Below are positions 49,991 to 62,439 of a stretch of 64,000 nt of DNA, piece after piece. Location: positions 11,842,001 through 11,906,000 of the forward strand of contig NW_027480423.1 of assembly GCF_051401765.1 (NCBI RefSeq), read 5' to 3'. The notes under the pieces were generated by a model, which was given only the letters and a program-made list of their open reading frames with translations, did no database searches and was not told where the DNA came from. Position 1 is the first letter of the stretch. The number at the start of each line of letters is the position of its first letter. This DNA is from Calliopsis andreniformis. Lineage: Eukaryota; Arthropoda; Insecta; Hymenoptera; Andrenidae. Position numbers and translations under genes: made by a program.

Positions 49991-52900
49991 TTGCAATTAA
50001 TCCTGTTATACGATGGAAAGACAGTTGTATTTATATTGCATTTTATGCTTCTGGCGTTCACTTCCTAGGCCCTAACTATTCGATCTGGTGGAACAACGGC
50101 CTAGGGTGAAGCCTAGGTTGCCCGGAACGTAGAAATGACCATAACTTTTACACTGGTAGCAATTATTCGTTTTATACAATGGAAAAACTGTTCTATTTAT
50201 CTTGTATTTAATGCTTCGGGCGTTGGCTTCTAAGGCCCTAACTGTTTGATCTGGTGGAGCAACGCCCTAGAGTGAAGCCTAGGTTGGCCGGAAGGTAGAA
50301 ATGCCCATAACTTTCACACTGGCTGCTATTATTCGTTTCATGCGATGGAAAAACTGTTATATTTATATTGCATTTTATGCTTCTGGCGTTGACTTCTTAG
50401 GCCCTAACTATTCGATCTGGTCGAACAACGCCCTAGAGTGAAGCCTAGGTTGCCTGGAACGTAGAAATGTCCATCACTTTCACACTGGCTGCTATTATTC
50501 GTTTTATACGATGGAAAAACTGTTATATTTATATTGTATTTTATGCTTCTGGCGTTGACCTCTTAGGCCCTAACTATTCGATCTGGTGGAACAACGCCCT
50601 AGAGTGAAGCCTAGGTTTCCTGGAACGTAGAAATGACCATCACTTTCACACGGGTTGCCATTATGCCTGTTATAGGATGGAAAGACGGTTGTATTTTTAT
50701 TGTATTTTATACTTCAGGCGTCGACTTCTGAGGCTGTAGCTATTCGATATGGTGGACCAATGCTCTGGAGTGAAGCCTAGGTTGCCCGGATCGTAGAAAT
50801 GACCATTACTTTGACACTGGTTGCAATTATTCATTTTATACGATGGAAAAGCTGTTGTATTTATATTGAATTTTAAGCTTCCGGCGTTGACTTCTAAGGC
50901 CCTAACTATTCAATCTGTTGGAGCAACGCCCTAGGGTGAAGCCTAGGTTGCCCGGAAAGTAGAAATGACGTTAACCATCATACTTGTTGCAATTATTCGT
51001 TTTATACGATGGAAAAACTGTTTTATTTATTTTGTATTTTAAGCCACGGGCGTTGAGTTCTAAGGCCCTAACTACTCGATCTAGTGGAGCAACGCCCTCG
51101 AGTGAAGCCTAGGTTGCCCGGAACGTAGAAATGACCATCACTTTCAAACTGGTTGCAATTGATCCTGTTATACGATGGAAAAACAGTTGTATTTATATTG
51201 CATTTTATGCTTCTGGCGTTCACTTCCTAGGCCCTAACTATTCGATCTGGTGGAACAACGGCCTAGGGTGAAGCCTAGGTTGCCCGGAACGTAGAAATGA
51301 CCATAACTTTTACACTAGTAGCAATTATTCGTTTTATACAATGGAAAAACTGTTCTATTTATCTTGTATTTAATGCTTCGGGCGTTGGCTTCTAAGGCCC
51401 TAACTGTTTGATCTGGTGGAGCAACGCCCTTGAGTGAAGCCTAGGTTGGCCGGAACGTAGAAATGACCATAACTTTCACACTGGCTGCTATTATTCGTTT
51501 TATACGAAGGAAAAACTGTTATATTTATATTGTATTTTATGCTTCTGGCGTTGACTTCTTAGGCCCTAACTATTCGATCTGGTGGAACAACGACCTAGAG
51601 TGAAGCCTAGGTTGCCTGGAACGTAGAAATGACCATCACTTTCACACGGGTTGCCATTATGCCTGTTATAGGATGGAAAGACGGTTGTATTTTATTGTAT
51701 TTTATACTTCAGGCGTCGACTTCTGAGGCTGTAGCTATTCGATGTGGTGGAAGAACGCCATAGAGTGAAGCCTAGGTTGCCCGGAACGTAGAAATGACCA
51801 TAAGTTTCATACTGATTGCAATTATTCGTTTTATACGATGGAAAATCTTTTGTATTTATGTTGCATTTTATGCTTCTGGCGTTGACTTCTTGGGCCCTAA
51901 CTATTTGGTCTGGTAGAGCAACGCCCTAAAGTGAAGCCTAGGTTGCCCGGAACGTAGACTTGACCATAACTTCCACACTGGTTGCTATCATTCGTTTTAT
52001 ACGATGGAAAAACTGATATATTTATATTGCATTTTATGCTTCTGGCGTTGACTTCTAAGGCCCTAACTATTCGATCTGGTGGAGCAACGCCCTAGAGTGA
52101 AGTCTAGGTTGCCCGGCACGTAGAAATGACCATAACTTTCACACTGGTAGCAATTATTCGTTTTTTACAATGGAAAAACTGTTCTATTTATTTTGTATTT
52201 TATGCTTCGGGCGTTGACTTCTATGGCCCTACCTATTCGATCTGGTGGAGCATCACCATACAGTCAAGCCTAGGTTGCCCGGAACGTAGAAATGAAAATA
52301 ACATTCACACTGGTTGCAATTACTCCTGTTATACGATGGAAAAGCTGTTTTATTTATATTGTATTTTATGCTTCTGTCCTTGACTTCTAAGGCCGTAGCT
52401 ATTAGTTGTGGTGGAGCTACGCCCTAGAATGAAACCTAGTTTACCCGGAACGTAGAAATGACCAGTACTTTCACACTGTTTGCAGTTATTCCTGTTATTC
52501 GATGGAAAAACTGTTGCATCTTTATTGTATTTTATGCTTCTGGCGTTGACTTCTAAGGCGTAGCTATTAGATGTGGTGGAGCAACGCCGTAGAGTGACGC
52601 CCAGGTTGCCCGGAACGTAGAAATGTCCATTACTTTCACACTGGTTGCTATTATTCGTTTTATACGATGGAAAAACTGTTATACTTATATTGTATTTTAT
52701 GCTTCTGGCGTTGACTTCTTAGGCCCTAACTATTCGATCTGGTGGAACAACGCCCTAGAGTGGAGCCTAGGTTGCCCGGAACGTAGGACATACCATTACA
52801 TTCACACTGGCTGCAATTACTCCTGTTATACGATGGAAAAACTGTTGTACTTTTATTGTATTTTATGCTTCTGGCGTTTAATTCTAAGTCCCTAGCTATT

Positions 52901-55900
52901 CGATCTGGTGGAGCAACACCCTACAGTGAAGCCTAGGTTGCACGGAACGTATATATGACCATAACCTACACACAGGTTGCAATTATTCGTTTTATACGAT
53001 GGAAAGACTGTTCGACTTGTTTTGTAGTTTGTTTCTCGCGCTGACTTCTACGGCCCTAACTCTTCGATCTGGTTTAGCAACGGCCTGGAGTGCAGCCTAG
53101 GTTGCCCGCAGCGTAGGACATACCTTTACCTTCACACTGGTTGCAATTATTCCTGTTATACGATGGAAAAACTGTTGTATTTATGTCGTATTTTATGCTT
53201 CAAGCGTAGACTTCTGAGGTCCTAGCTACTCGAGCTGGTGGAGCAACGCCCTAGAGTGAAGCCTAGGTTGCCCGGAACGTAGAAGTGACCATAACTTCCA
53301 CACTGGTTGCTATCATTCGTTTTATATGATGGAAAAACTGTTCTATTTATTTTGTATTTAATGCTTCGGGCGTTGACTTCTTAGGCGCTAACTATTCGAT
53401 CTGGTGGAACAACGCCCTAGGGTGAAGCCAAGGTTGTCCGGAACGTAGAAATGACCATAACATTTACACAGGTAGCAATTATTCGTTTTATACAATGGAA
53501 AAACTGTTCTATTTATTTTGCATTTTATGCTTCGGGCGTTGACTTCTAAGGCCCTAACTGATTGATCTGGAGGAGCAACGCCCTAGTGTGAAGCCTAGAT
53601 TGCCCGGAACGTTGAAATGACCATAACTTTCACACTGGTTTCTAATATTCGTTTTATACGATGGAAAAACTGTTATATTTATATTGTATTTTATACTTAT
53701 GGCGTTGAATTCTAAGTCCCTAGCTATTTGATCTGGTGGAGCAACGCCCTAGAGTGAAACCTAGGTTACCCGGAACGTAGAAATGACCAGTACTTTCACA
53801 CTGTTTGCAGTTATTCCTGTTATACGATGGAAAAACTGTTGCATCTTTATTGTATTTTATGCTTCTGGCGTTGACTTCTTAGGCCCTAACTATTCGATCT
53901 GGTCGAACAACGCCCTAGAGTGAAGCCTAGGTTGCCCGGAACGTAGGACATACCATTACATTCACACTGGCTGCAATTACTCCTGTTATACGATGGAAAA
54001 ACTGTTGTACTTTTATTGTATTTTATGCTTCTGGCGTTTAATTCTAAGTCCCTAGCTATTCGATCTGGTGGAGCAACACCCTACAGTGAAGCCTAGGTTG
54101 CCCGGAACGTATATATGACCATAACCTACACACAGGTTGCAATTATTCGTTTTATACGATGGAAAGACTGTTCGACTTGTTTTGTAGTTTATGTTTCTGG
54201 CGCTGACTTCTACGGCCCTAACTCTTCTATCTGGTTTAGCAACGGCCTGGAGTGAAGCCTAGGTTGCCCGGAGCGTAGGACATACCTTTACCTTCACACT
54301 GGTTGAAATTATTCCTGTTATACGATGGAAAAACTGTTGTATTTATATCGTATTTTATGCTTCAAGCGTAGACTTCTGAGGTCCTAGCTACTCGAGCTGG
54401 TGGAGCAACGCCCTCGAGTGAAACCTAGGTTGCCCGGAACGTAGAAATAACCATTACTTTCACACTGGTTGCAATTATTCCTGTTATACAATGGAACAAC
54501 TGTTGTATTTTTATTGTATTTTGTGCTTCTGGCGTTTAATTCTAAGTCCGTAGCTATTCGATATGGTGGAGCAATGCCCTAGAGTGAAGCCTAGGTTGCC
54601 CGGATCGTAGAAATGACCATTACTTTGACACTGGTTGTAATTATTCATTTTATACAATGGAAAAGCTGTTGTATTTATATTGTATTTTATGCTTCGGGTG
54701 TTGACTTCTTAGTCCCTAACTATTTGATCTGGTGGAGCACCGCCCTAGAGTGAAGCCTAGGTTGCTCGGAACGTGGAAATGACCATTAACTTCACACTGG
54801 TAGCAATTATTCGTTTTATACGATGGAAAAACTGTTTTATTTATTTTGTATTTTAAGCCACGGGCGTTGAGTTCTAAGACCCTAACTATTCGATCTAGAG
54901 GAGCAACGCCCTCGAGTGAAGCCTAGGTCGCCCGGAACGTAGAAATGACCATCACTTTCAAACTGTTTGCAATTAATCCTGTTATACGATGGAAAAACTG
55001 TTGTATTTATATTGCATTTTATGCTTCTGGCGTTCACTTCCTAGGCCCTAACTATTCGATCTGGTGGAACAACGGCCTAGGGTGAAGCCTAGGTTGCCCG
55101 GAACGTAGAAATGACCATAACTTTGACACTGGTAGCAATTATTCATTTTATACAATGGAAAAGCTGTTGTATTTATATTGTATTTTATGCTTCGGGCGTT
55201 GACTTCTTAGTCCCTAACTATTTGATCTGGTGGAGCACCGCCCTAGAGTGAAGCCTAGGTTGCTCGGAACGTAGAAATGACCATTAACTTCACACTGGTA
55301 GCAATTATTCGTTTTATACGATGGAAAAACTGTTATATTTATATTGCATTTTATGCTTCTGGCGTTGACTTCTTAGGCCCTAACTATTCGATCTGGTGGA
55401 ACAACGCCCTATAGTGAAGCCTAGGTTGCCTGGAACGTAGAAATGACCATCACTTTCACACTGGCTGCTATTATTCGTTTTATACGATGGAAAAACTGTT
55501 ATATTTATATTGTATTTTATGCTTCTGGCGTTGACCTCTTAGGCCCTAACTATTCGATCTGGTGGAACAACGCCCTAGAGTGAAGCCTAGGTTGCCTGGA
55601 ACATAGAAATGACCATCACTTTCACACGGGTTGCCATTATGCCTGTTATAGGATGGAAAGACGGTTGTATTTTTATTGTATTTTATACTTCAGGCGTCGA
55701 CTTCTGAGGCTGTAGCTATTCGATATGGTGGACCAATGCCCTAGAGTGAAGCCTAGGTTGCCCGGATCGTAGAAATGACCATTACTTTGACACTGGTTGC
55801 AATTATTCATTTTATACGATGGAAAAGCTGTTGTATTTATATTGAATTTTATGCTTCCGGCGTTGACTTCTAAGGCCCTAACTATTCAATCTGTTGGAGC

Positions 55901-56550
55901 AACGCCCTAGGGTGAAGCCTAGGTTGCCCGGATAGTAGAAATGACGTTAACCTTCATACTTGTTGCAATTATTCGTTTTATACGATGGAAAATCTGTTTT
56001 ATTTATTTTGTATTTTAAGCCACGGGCGTTGAGTTCTAAGGCCCTAACTATTTGATCTAGTGGAGCAACGCCCTCGAGTGAAGCCTAGGTTGCCCCGAAC
56101 GTAGAAATGACCATCACTTTCAAACTGGTTGCAATTAATCCTGTTATACGATGGAAAAGCAGTTGTATTTATATTGCATTTTATGCTTCTGGCGTTAACT
56201 TCCTAGGCCCTAACCATTCGATCTGTTCGAACAACGGCCTATGGTGAAGCCTAGGTTGCCCGGAACGTAGAAATGACCATAACTTTTACACTGGTAGCAA
56301 TTATTCGTTTTATACAATGGAAAAACTGTTCTATTTATCTTGTATTTAATGCTTCGGGCGTTGGCTTCTAAGGCCCTAACTGTTTGATCTGGTGGAGCAA
56401 CGCCCTAGAGTGAAGCCTAGGTTGGCCGGAACGTAGAAATGACCATAACTTTCACACTGGCTGCTATTATTCGTTTTATACGATGGAGAAACTGTTATAT
56501 TTATATTGTATTTTATGCTTCTGGCGTTGACTTCTTAGGCCCTAACTATT
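49991..56550. repeat. Large right-domain unit, copy 1 (about 6.5 kb)
   Basis: The start (GGAAAGACAGTTG at about 50015, GGCCGGAAGG at 50286, CGAAGGAAAAACTG at about 51507) recurs at offset about 12444-12445 in 62440-64000. From about 50565 the order also recurs at +5971 (GACGTTAACC 50968/56939), and from 52126 at +6304. Within it lie a one-monomer deletion at about 53335 and trimer relics at 54.8-55.3 kb. Confidence 0.8.
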
Positions 56551-59500
56551 CGATCTGGTGGAACAACGCCCTAGAGTGAAGCCTAGGTTTCCTGGAACGT
56601 AGAAATGACCATCACTTTCACACGGGTTGCCATTATGCCTGTTATAGGATGGAAAGACGGTTGTATTTTTATTGTATTTTATACTTCAGGCGTCGACTTC
56701 TGAGGCTGTAGCTATTCGATATGGTGGACCAATGCTCTGGAGTGAAGCCTAGGTTGCCCGGATCGTAGAAATGACCATTACTTTGACACTGGTTGCAATT
56801 ATTCATTTTATACGATGGAAAAGCTGTTGTATTTATATTGAATTTTATGCTTCCGGCGTTGACTTCTAAGGCCCTAACTATTCAATCTGTTGGAGCAACG
56901 CCCTAGGGTGAAGCCTAGGTTGCCCGGAAAGTAGAAATGACGTTAACCATCATACTTGTTGCAATTATTCGTTTTATACGATGGAAAAACTGTTTTATTT
57001 ATTTTGTATTTTAAGCCACGGGCGTTGAGTTCTAAGGCCCTAACTACTCGATCTAGTGGAGCAACGCCCTCGAGTGAAGCCTAGGTTGCCCGGAACGTAG
57101 AAATGACCATCACTTTCAAACTGGTTGCAATTGATCCTGTTATACGATGGAAAAACAGTTGTATTTATATTGCATTTTATGCTTCTGGCGTTCACTTCCT
57201 AGGCCCTAACTATTCGATCTGGTGGAACAACGGCCTAGGGTGAAGCCTAGGTTGCCCGGAACGTAGAAATGACCATAACTTTTACACTAGTAGCAATTAT
57301 TCGTTTTATACAATGGAAAAACTGTTCTATTTATCTTGTATTTAATGCTTCGGGCGTTGGCTTCTAAGGCCCTAACTGTTTGATCTGGTGGAGCAACGCC
57401 CTTGAGTGAAGCCTAGGTTGGCCGGAACGTAGAAATGACCATAACTTTCACACTGGCTGCTATTATTCGTTTTATACGATGGAAAAACTGTTATATTTAT
57501 TTTGTAGTGTATGCTTCGGGCGTTGACTTCTAAGGCCCTAACTATTCGATCTGGTGGAGCAACGCCCTAGAGTGAAGCCTAGGTTGCCTGGAACGTAGAA
57601 ATGACCATCACTTTCACACGGGTTGCCATTATGCCTGTTATAGGATTGAAAGACGGTTGTATTTTATTGTATTTTATACTTCAGGCGTCGACTTCTGAGG
57701 CTGTAGCTATTCGATGTGGTGGAAGAACGCCATAGAGTGAAGCCTAGGTTGCCCGGAACGTAGAAATGACCATAAGTTTCATACTGGTTGCAATTATTCG
57801 TTTTATACGATGGAAAATCTTTTGTACTTATGTTGCATTTTATGCTTCTGGCGTTGACTTCTTGGGCCCTAACTATTTGGTCTGGTAGAGCAACGCCCTA
57901 AAGTGAAGCCTAGGTTGCCCGGAACGTAGACTTGACCATAACTTCCACACTGGTTGCTATCATTCGTTTTACACGATGGAAAAACTGATATATTTATATT
58001 GCATTTTATGCTTCTGGCGTTGACTTCTAAGGCCCTAACTATTCGATCTGGTGGAGCAACGCCCTAGAGTGAAGTCTAGGTTGCCCGGCACGTAGAAATG
58101 ACCATTACTTTCACACTGGTAGCAATTATTCGTTTTATACAATGGAAAAACTGTTCTATTTATTTTGTAGTGTATGCTTCGGGCGTTGACTTCTAAGGCC
58201 CTAACTATTCGATCTGGTGGAGCAACGCCCTAGAGTGAAGCCTAGGATGCCCGGAACGTAGAAATGACCAGAACATTCACACTGGTTGCTATTATTCGTT
58301 TTATACGATGGAAAAACTGTTATATTTATTTTGTATTTTATGCTTCTGGCGTTGACTTCTTAGTCCCTAACTTCTCGATCTGGTGGAGCAACGCCCTAGA
58401 GTGAAGCCTAGGTTGCCCGGGACGTAGAAATGAACATAACATTCACACTGGTAGCAATTATTCGTTTTTTACAATGGAAAAACTGTTCTATTTATTTTGT
58501 ATTTTATGCTTCGGGCGTTGACTTCTATGGCCCTACCTATTCGATCTGGTGGAGCATCACCATACAGTCAAGCCTAGGTTGCCCGGAACGTAGAAATGAA
58601 AATAACATTCACACTGGTTGCAATTACTCCTGTTATACGATGGAAAAGCTGTTTTATTTATATTGTATTTTATGCTTCTGTCCTTGACTTCTAAGGCCGT
58701 AGCTATTAGTTGTGGTGGAGCTACGCCCTAGAATGAAACCTAGTTTACCCGGAACGTAGAAATGACCAGTACTTTCACACTGTTTGCAGTTATTCCTGTT
58801 ATTCGATGGAAAAACTGTTGCATCTTTATTGTATTTTATGCTTCTGGCGTTGACTTCTAAGGCCGTAGCTATTAGATGTGGTGGAGCAACGCCGTAGAGT
58901 GACGCCCAGGTTGCCCGGAACGTAGAAATGTCCATTACTTTCACACTGGTTGCTATTATTCGTTTTATACGATGGAAAAACTGTTATACTTATATTGTAT
59001 TTTATGCTTCTGGCGTTGACTTCTTAGGCCCTAACTATTCGATCTGGTGGAACAACGCCCTAGAGTGGAGCCTAGGTTGCCCGGAACGTAGGACATACCA
59101 TTACATTCACACTGGCTGCAATTACTCCTGTTATACGATGGAAAAACTGTTGTACTTTTATTGTATTTTATGCTTCTGGCGTTTAATTCTAAGTCCCTAG
59201 CTATTCGATCTGGTGGAGCAACACCCTACAGTGAAGCCTAGGTTGCACGGAACGTATATATGACCATAACCTACACACAGGTTGCAATTATTCGTTTTAT
59301 ACGATGGAAAGACTGTTCGACTTGTTTTGTAGTTTATGTTTCTCGCGCTGACTTCTACGGCCCTAACTCTTCGATCTGGTTTAGCAACGGCCTGGAGTGC
59401 AGCCTAGGTTGCCCGCAGCGTAGGACATACCTTTACCTTCACACTGGTTGCAATTATTCCTGTTATACGATGGAAAAACTGTTGTATTTATATCGTATTT

Positions 59501-62439
59501 TATGCTTCAAGCGTAGACTTCTGAGGTCCTAGCTACTCGAGCTGGTGGAGCAACGCCCTAGAGTGAAGCCTAGGTTGCCCGGAACGTAGAAGTGACCATA
59601 ACTTCCACACTGGTTGCTATCATTCGTTTTATATGATGGAAAAACTGATGGATTTATATTGTATTTTATGCTTCTGGCGTTCACTTCTTAGGCCCTAACT
59701 ATTCGATCTGGTGGAACAACGGCCTAGGGTGAAGCCTAGGTTGCCCGGAGCGAAGAAATGACCATAACTTTTACACTGGTAGCAATTATTCGTTTTGTAC
59801 AATGGAAAAACTGTTCTATTTATTTTGTATTTAATGCTTCGGGCGTTGACTTCTTAGGCGCTAACTATTCGATCTGGTGGAACAACGCCCTAGGGTGAAG
59901 CCAAGGTTGTCCGGAACGTAGAAATGACCATAACATTTACACAGGTAGCAATTATTCGTTTTATACAATGGAAAAACTGTTCTATTTATTTTGCATTTTA
60001 TGCTTCGGGCGTTGACTTCTAAGGCCCTAACTGATTGATCTGGAGGAGCAACGCCCTAGTGTGAAGCCTAGATTGCCCGGAACGTTGAAATGACCATAAC
60101 TTTCACACTGGTTTCTAATATTCGTTTTATACGATGGAAAAACTGTTATATTTATATTGTATTTTATACTTATGGCGTTGAATTCTAAGTCCCTAGCTAT
60201 TTGATCTGGTGGAGCAACGCCCTAGAGTGAAACCTAGGTTACCCGGAACGTAGAAATGACCAGTACTTTCACACTGTTTGCAGTTATTCCTGTTATACGA
60301 TGGAAAAACTGTTGCATCTTTATTGTATTTTATGCTTCTGGCGTTGACTTCTTAGGCCCTAACTATTCGATCTGGTGGAACAACGCCCTAGAGTGAAGCC
60401 TAGGTTGCCCGGAACGTAGGACATACCATTACATTCACACTGGCTGCAATTACTCCTGTTATACGATGGAAAAACTGTTGTACTTTTATTGTATTTTATG
60501 CTTCTGGCGTTTAATTCTAAGTCCCTAGCTATTCGATCTGGTGGAGCAACACCCTACAGTGAAGCCTAGGTTGCCCGGAACGTATATATGACCATAACCT
60601 ACACACAGGTTGCAATTATTCGTTTTATACGATGGAAAGACTGTTCGACATGTTTTGTAGTTTATGTTTCTGGCGCTGACTTCTACGGCCCTAACTCTTC
60701 GATCTGGTTTAGCAACGGCCTGGACTGAAGCCTAGGTTGCCCGGAGCGTAGGACATACCTTTACCTTCACACTGGTTGCAATTATTCCTGTTATACGATG
60801 GAAAAACTGTTGTATTTATATCGTATTTTATGCTTCAAGCGTAGACTTCTGAGGTCCTAGCTACTCGAGCTGGTGGAGCAACGCCCTCGAGTGAAACCTA
60901 GGTTGCCCGGAACGTAGAAATAACCATTACTTTCACACTGGTTGCAATTATTCCTGTTATACAATGGAAAAACTGTTGTATTTTTATTGTATTTTGTGCT
61001 TCTGGCGTTTAATTCTAAGTCCCTAGCTATTCGATATGGTGGAGCAATGCCCTAGAGTGAAGCCTAGGTTGCCCGGATCGTAGAAATGACCATTACTTTG
61101 ACACTGGTTGCAATTATTCATTTTATACAATGGAAAAGCTGTTGTATTTATATTGTATTTTATGCTTCGGGTGTTGACTTCTTAGTCCCTAACTATTTGA
61201 TCTGGTGGAGCACCGCCCTAGAGTGAAGCCTAGGTTGCTCGGAACGTAGAAATGACCATTAACTTCACACTGGTAGCAATTATTCGTTTTATACGATGGA
61301 AAAACTGTTTTATTTATTTTGTATTTTAAGCCACGGGCGTTGAGTTCTAAGGCCCTAACTATTCGATCTAGAGGAGCAACGCCCTCGAGTGAAGCCTAGG
61401 TCGCCCGGAACGTAGAAATGACCATCACTTTCAAACTGTTTGCAATTAATCCTGTTAGACGATGGAAAAACTGTTGTATTTATATTGCATTTTATGCTTC
61501 TGGCGTTCACTTCCTAGGCCCTAACTATTCGATCTGGTGGAACAACGCCCTAGAGTGAAGCCTAGGTTGCCTGGAACGTAGAAATGACCATCACTTTCAC
61601 ACGGGTTGCCATTATGCCTGTTATAGGATGGAAAGACGGTTGTATTTTTATTGTATTTTATACTTCAGGCGTCGACTTCTGAGGCTGTAGCTATTCGATA
61701 TGGTGGACCAATGCCCTAGAGTGAAGCCTAGGTTGCCCGGATCGTAGAAATGACCATTACTTTGACACTGTTTGCAGTTATTCATTTTATACGATGGAAA
61801 AACTGTAGTATTTATATCGTATTTTATGCTTCAAGCGCAGACTTCTGAGGTCCTAGCTACTCGAGCTGGTGGAGCAACGACCTAGACTGAAACCTAGGTT
61901 GCCCGGAACGTAGAAATAACCATTACTTTCACACTGGTTGCAATTATTCCTGTTATACAATGGAAAAACTGTTGTATTTTTATTGTATTTTGTGCTTCTG
62001 GCGTTTAATTCTAAGTCCCTAGCTATTCGATATGGTGGAGCAATGCCCTAGAGTGAAGCCTAGGTTGCCCGGATCGTAGAAATGACCATTACTTTGACAC
62101 TGGTTGCAATTATTCGTTTTATACGATGGAAAAGCTGTTGTATTTATATTGTATTTTATGCTTCGGGCGTTGACTTCTTAGTCCCTAACCATTTGATCTG
62201 GTGGAGCACCGCCCTAGAGTGAAGCCTAGGTTGCTCGGAACGTAGAAATGACCATTAATTTCACACTGGTAGCAATTATTGGTTTTGTACGATGGAAAAA
62301 CTGTTTTATTTATTTTGTATTTTAAGCCACGGGCGTTGAGTTCTAAGGCCCTAACTATTCGATCTAGTGGAGCAACGCCCTCGAGTGAAGCCTAGGTCGC
62401 CCGGAACGTAGAAATGACCATCACTTTCAAACTGTTTGC
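56551..62439. repeat. Large right-domain unit, copy 2
   Basis: Follows copy 1 in order but differs by whole monomers. It has two extra monomers at about 58100-58430, one extra at about 59640-59805, and lacks three (498 bp) near 61540. It also carries a short patch TTTGTAGTGTATGC at 57501, matching 58164. From about 61600 to 62400 it resembles 43.4-44.2 kb (AAGCGCAGACTTC). Confidence 0.8.
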
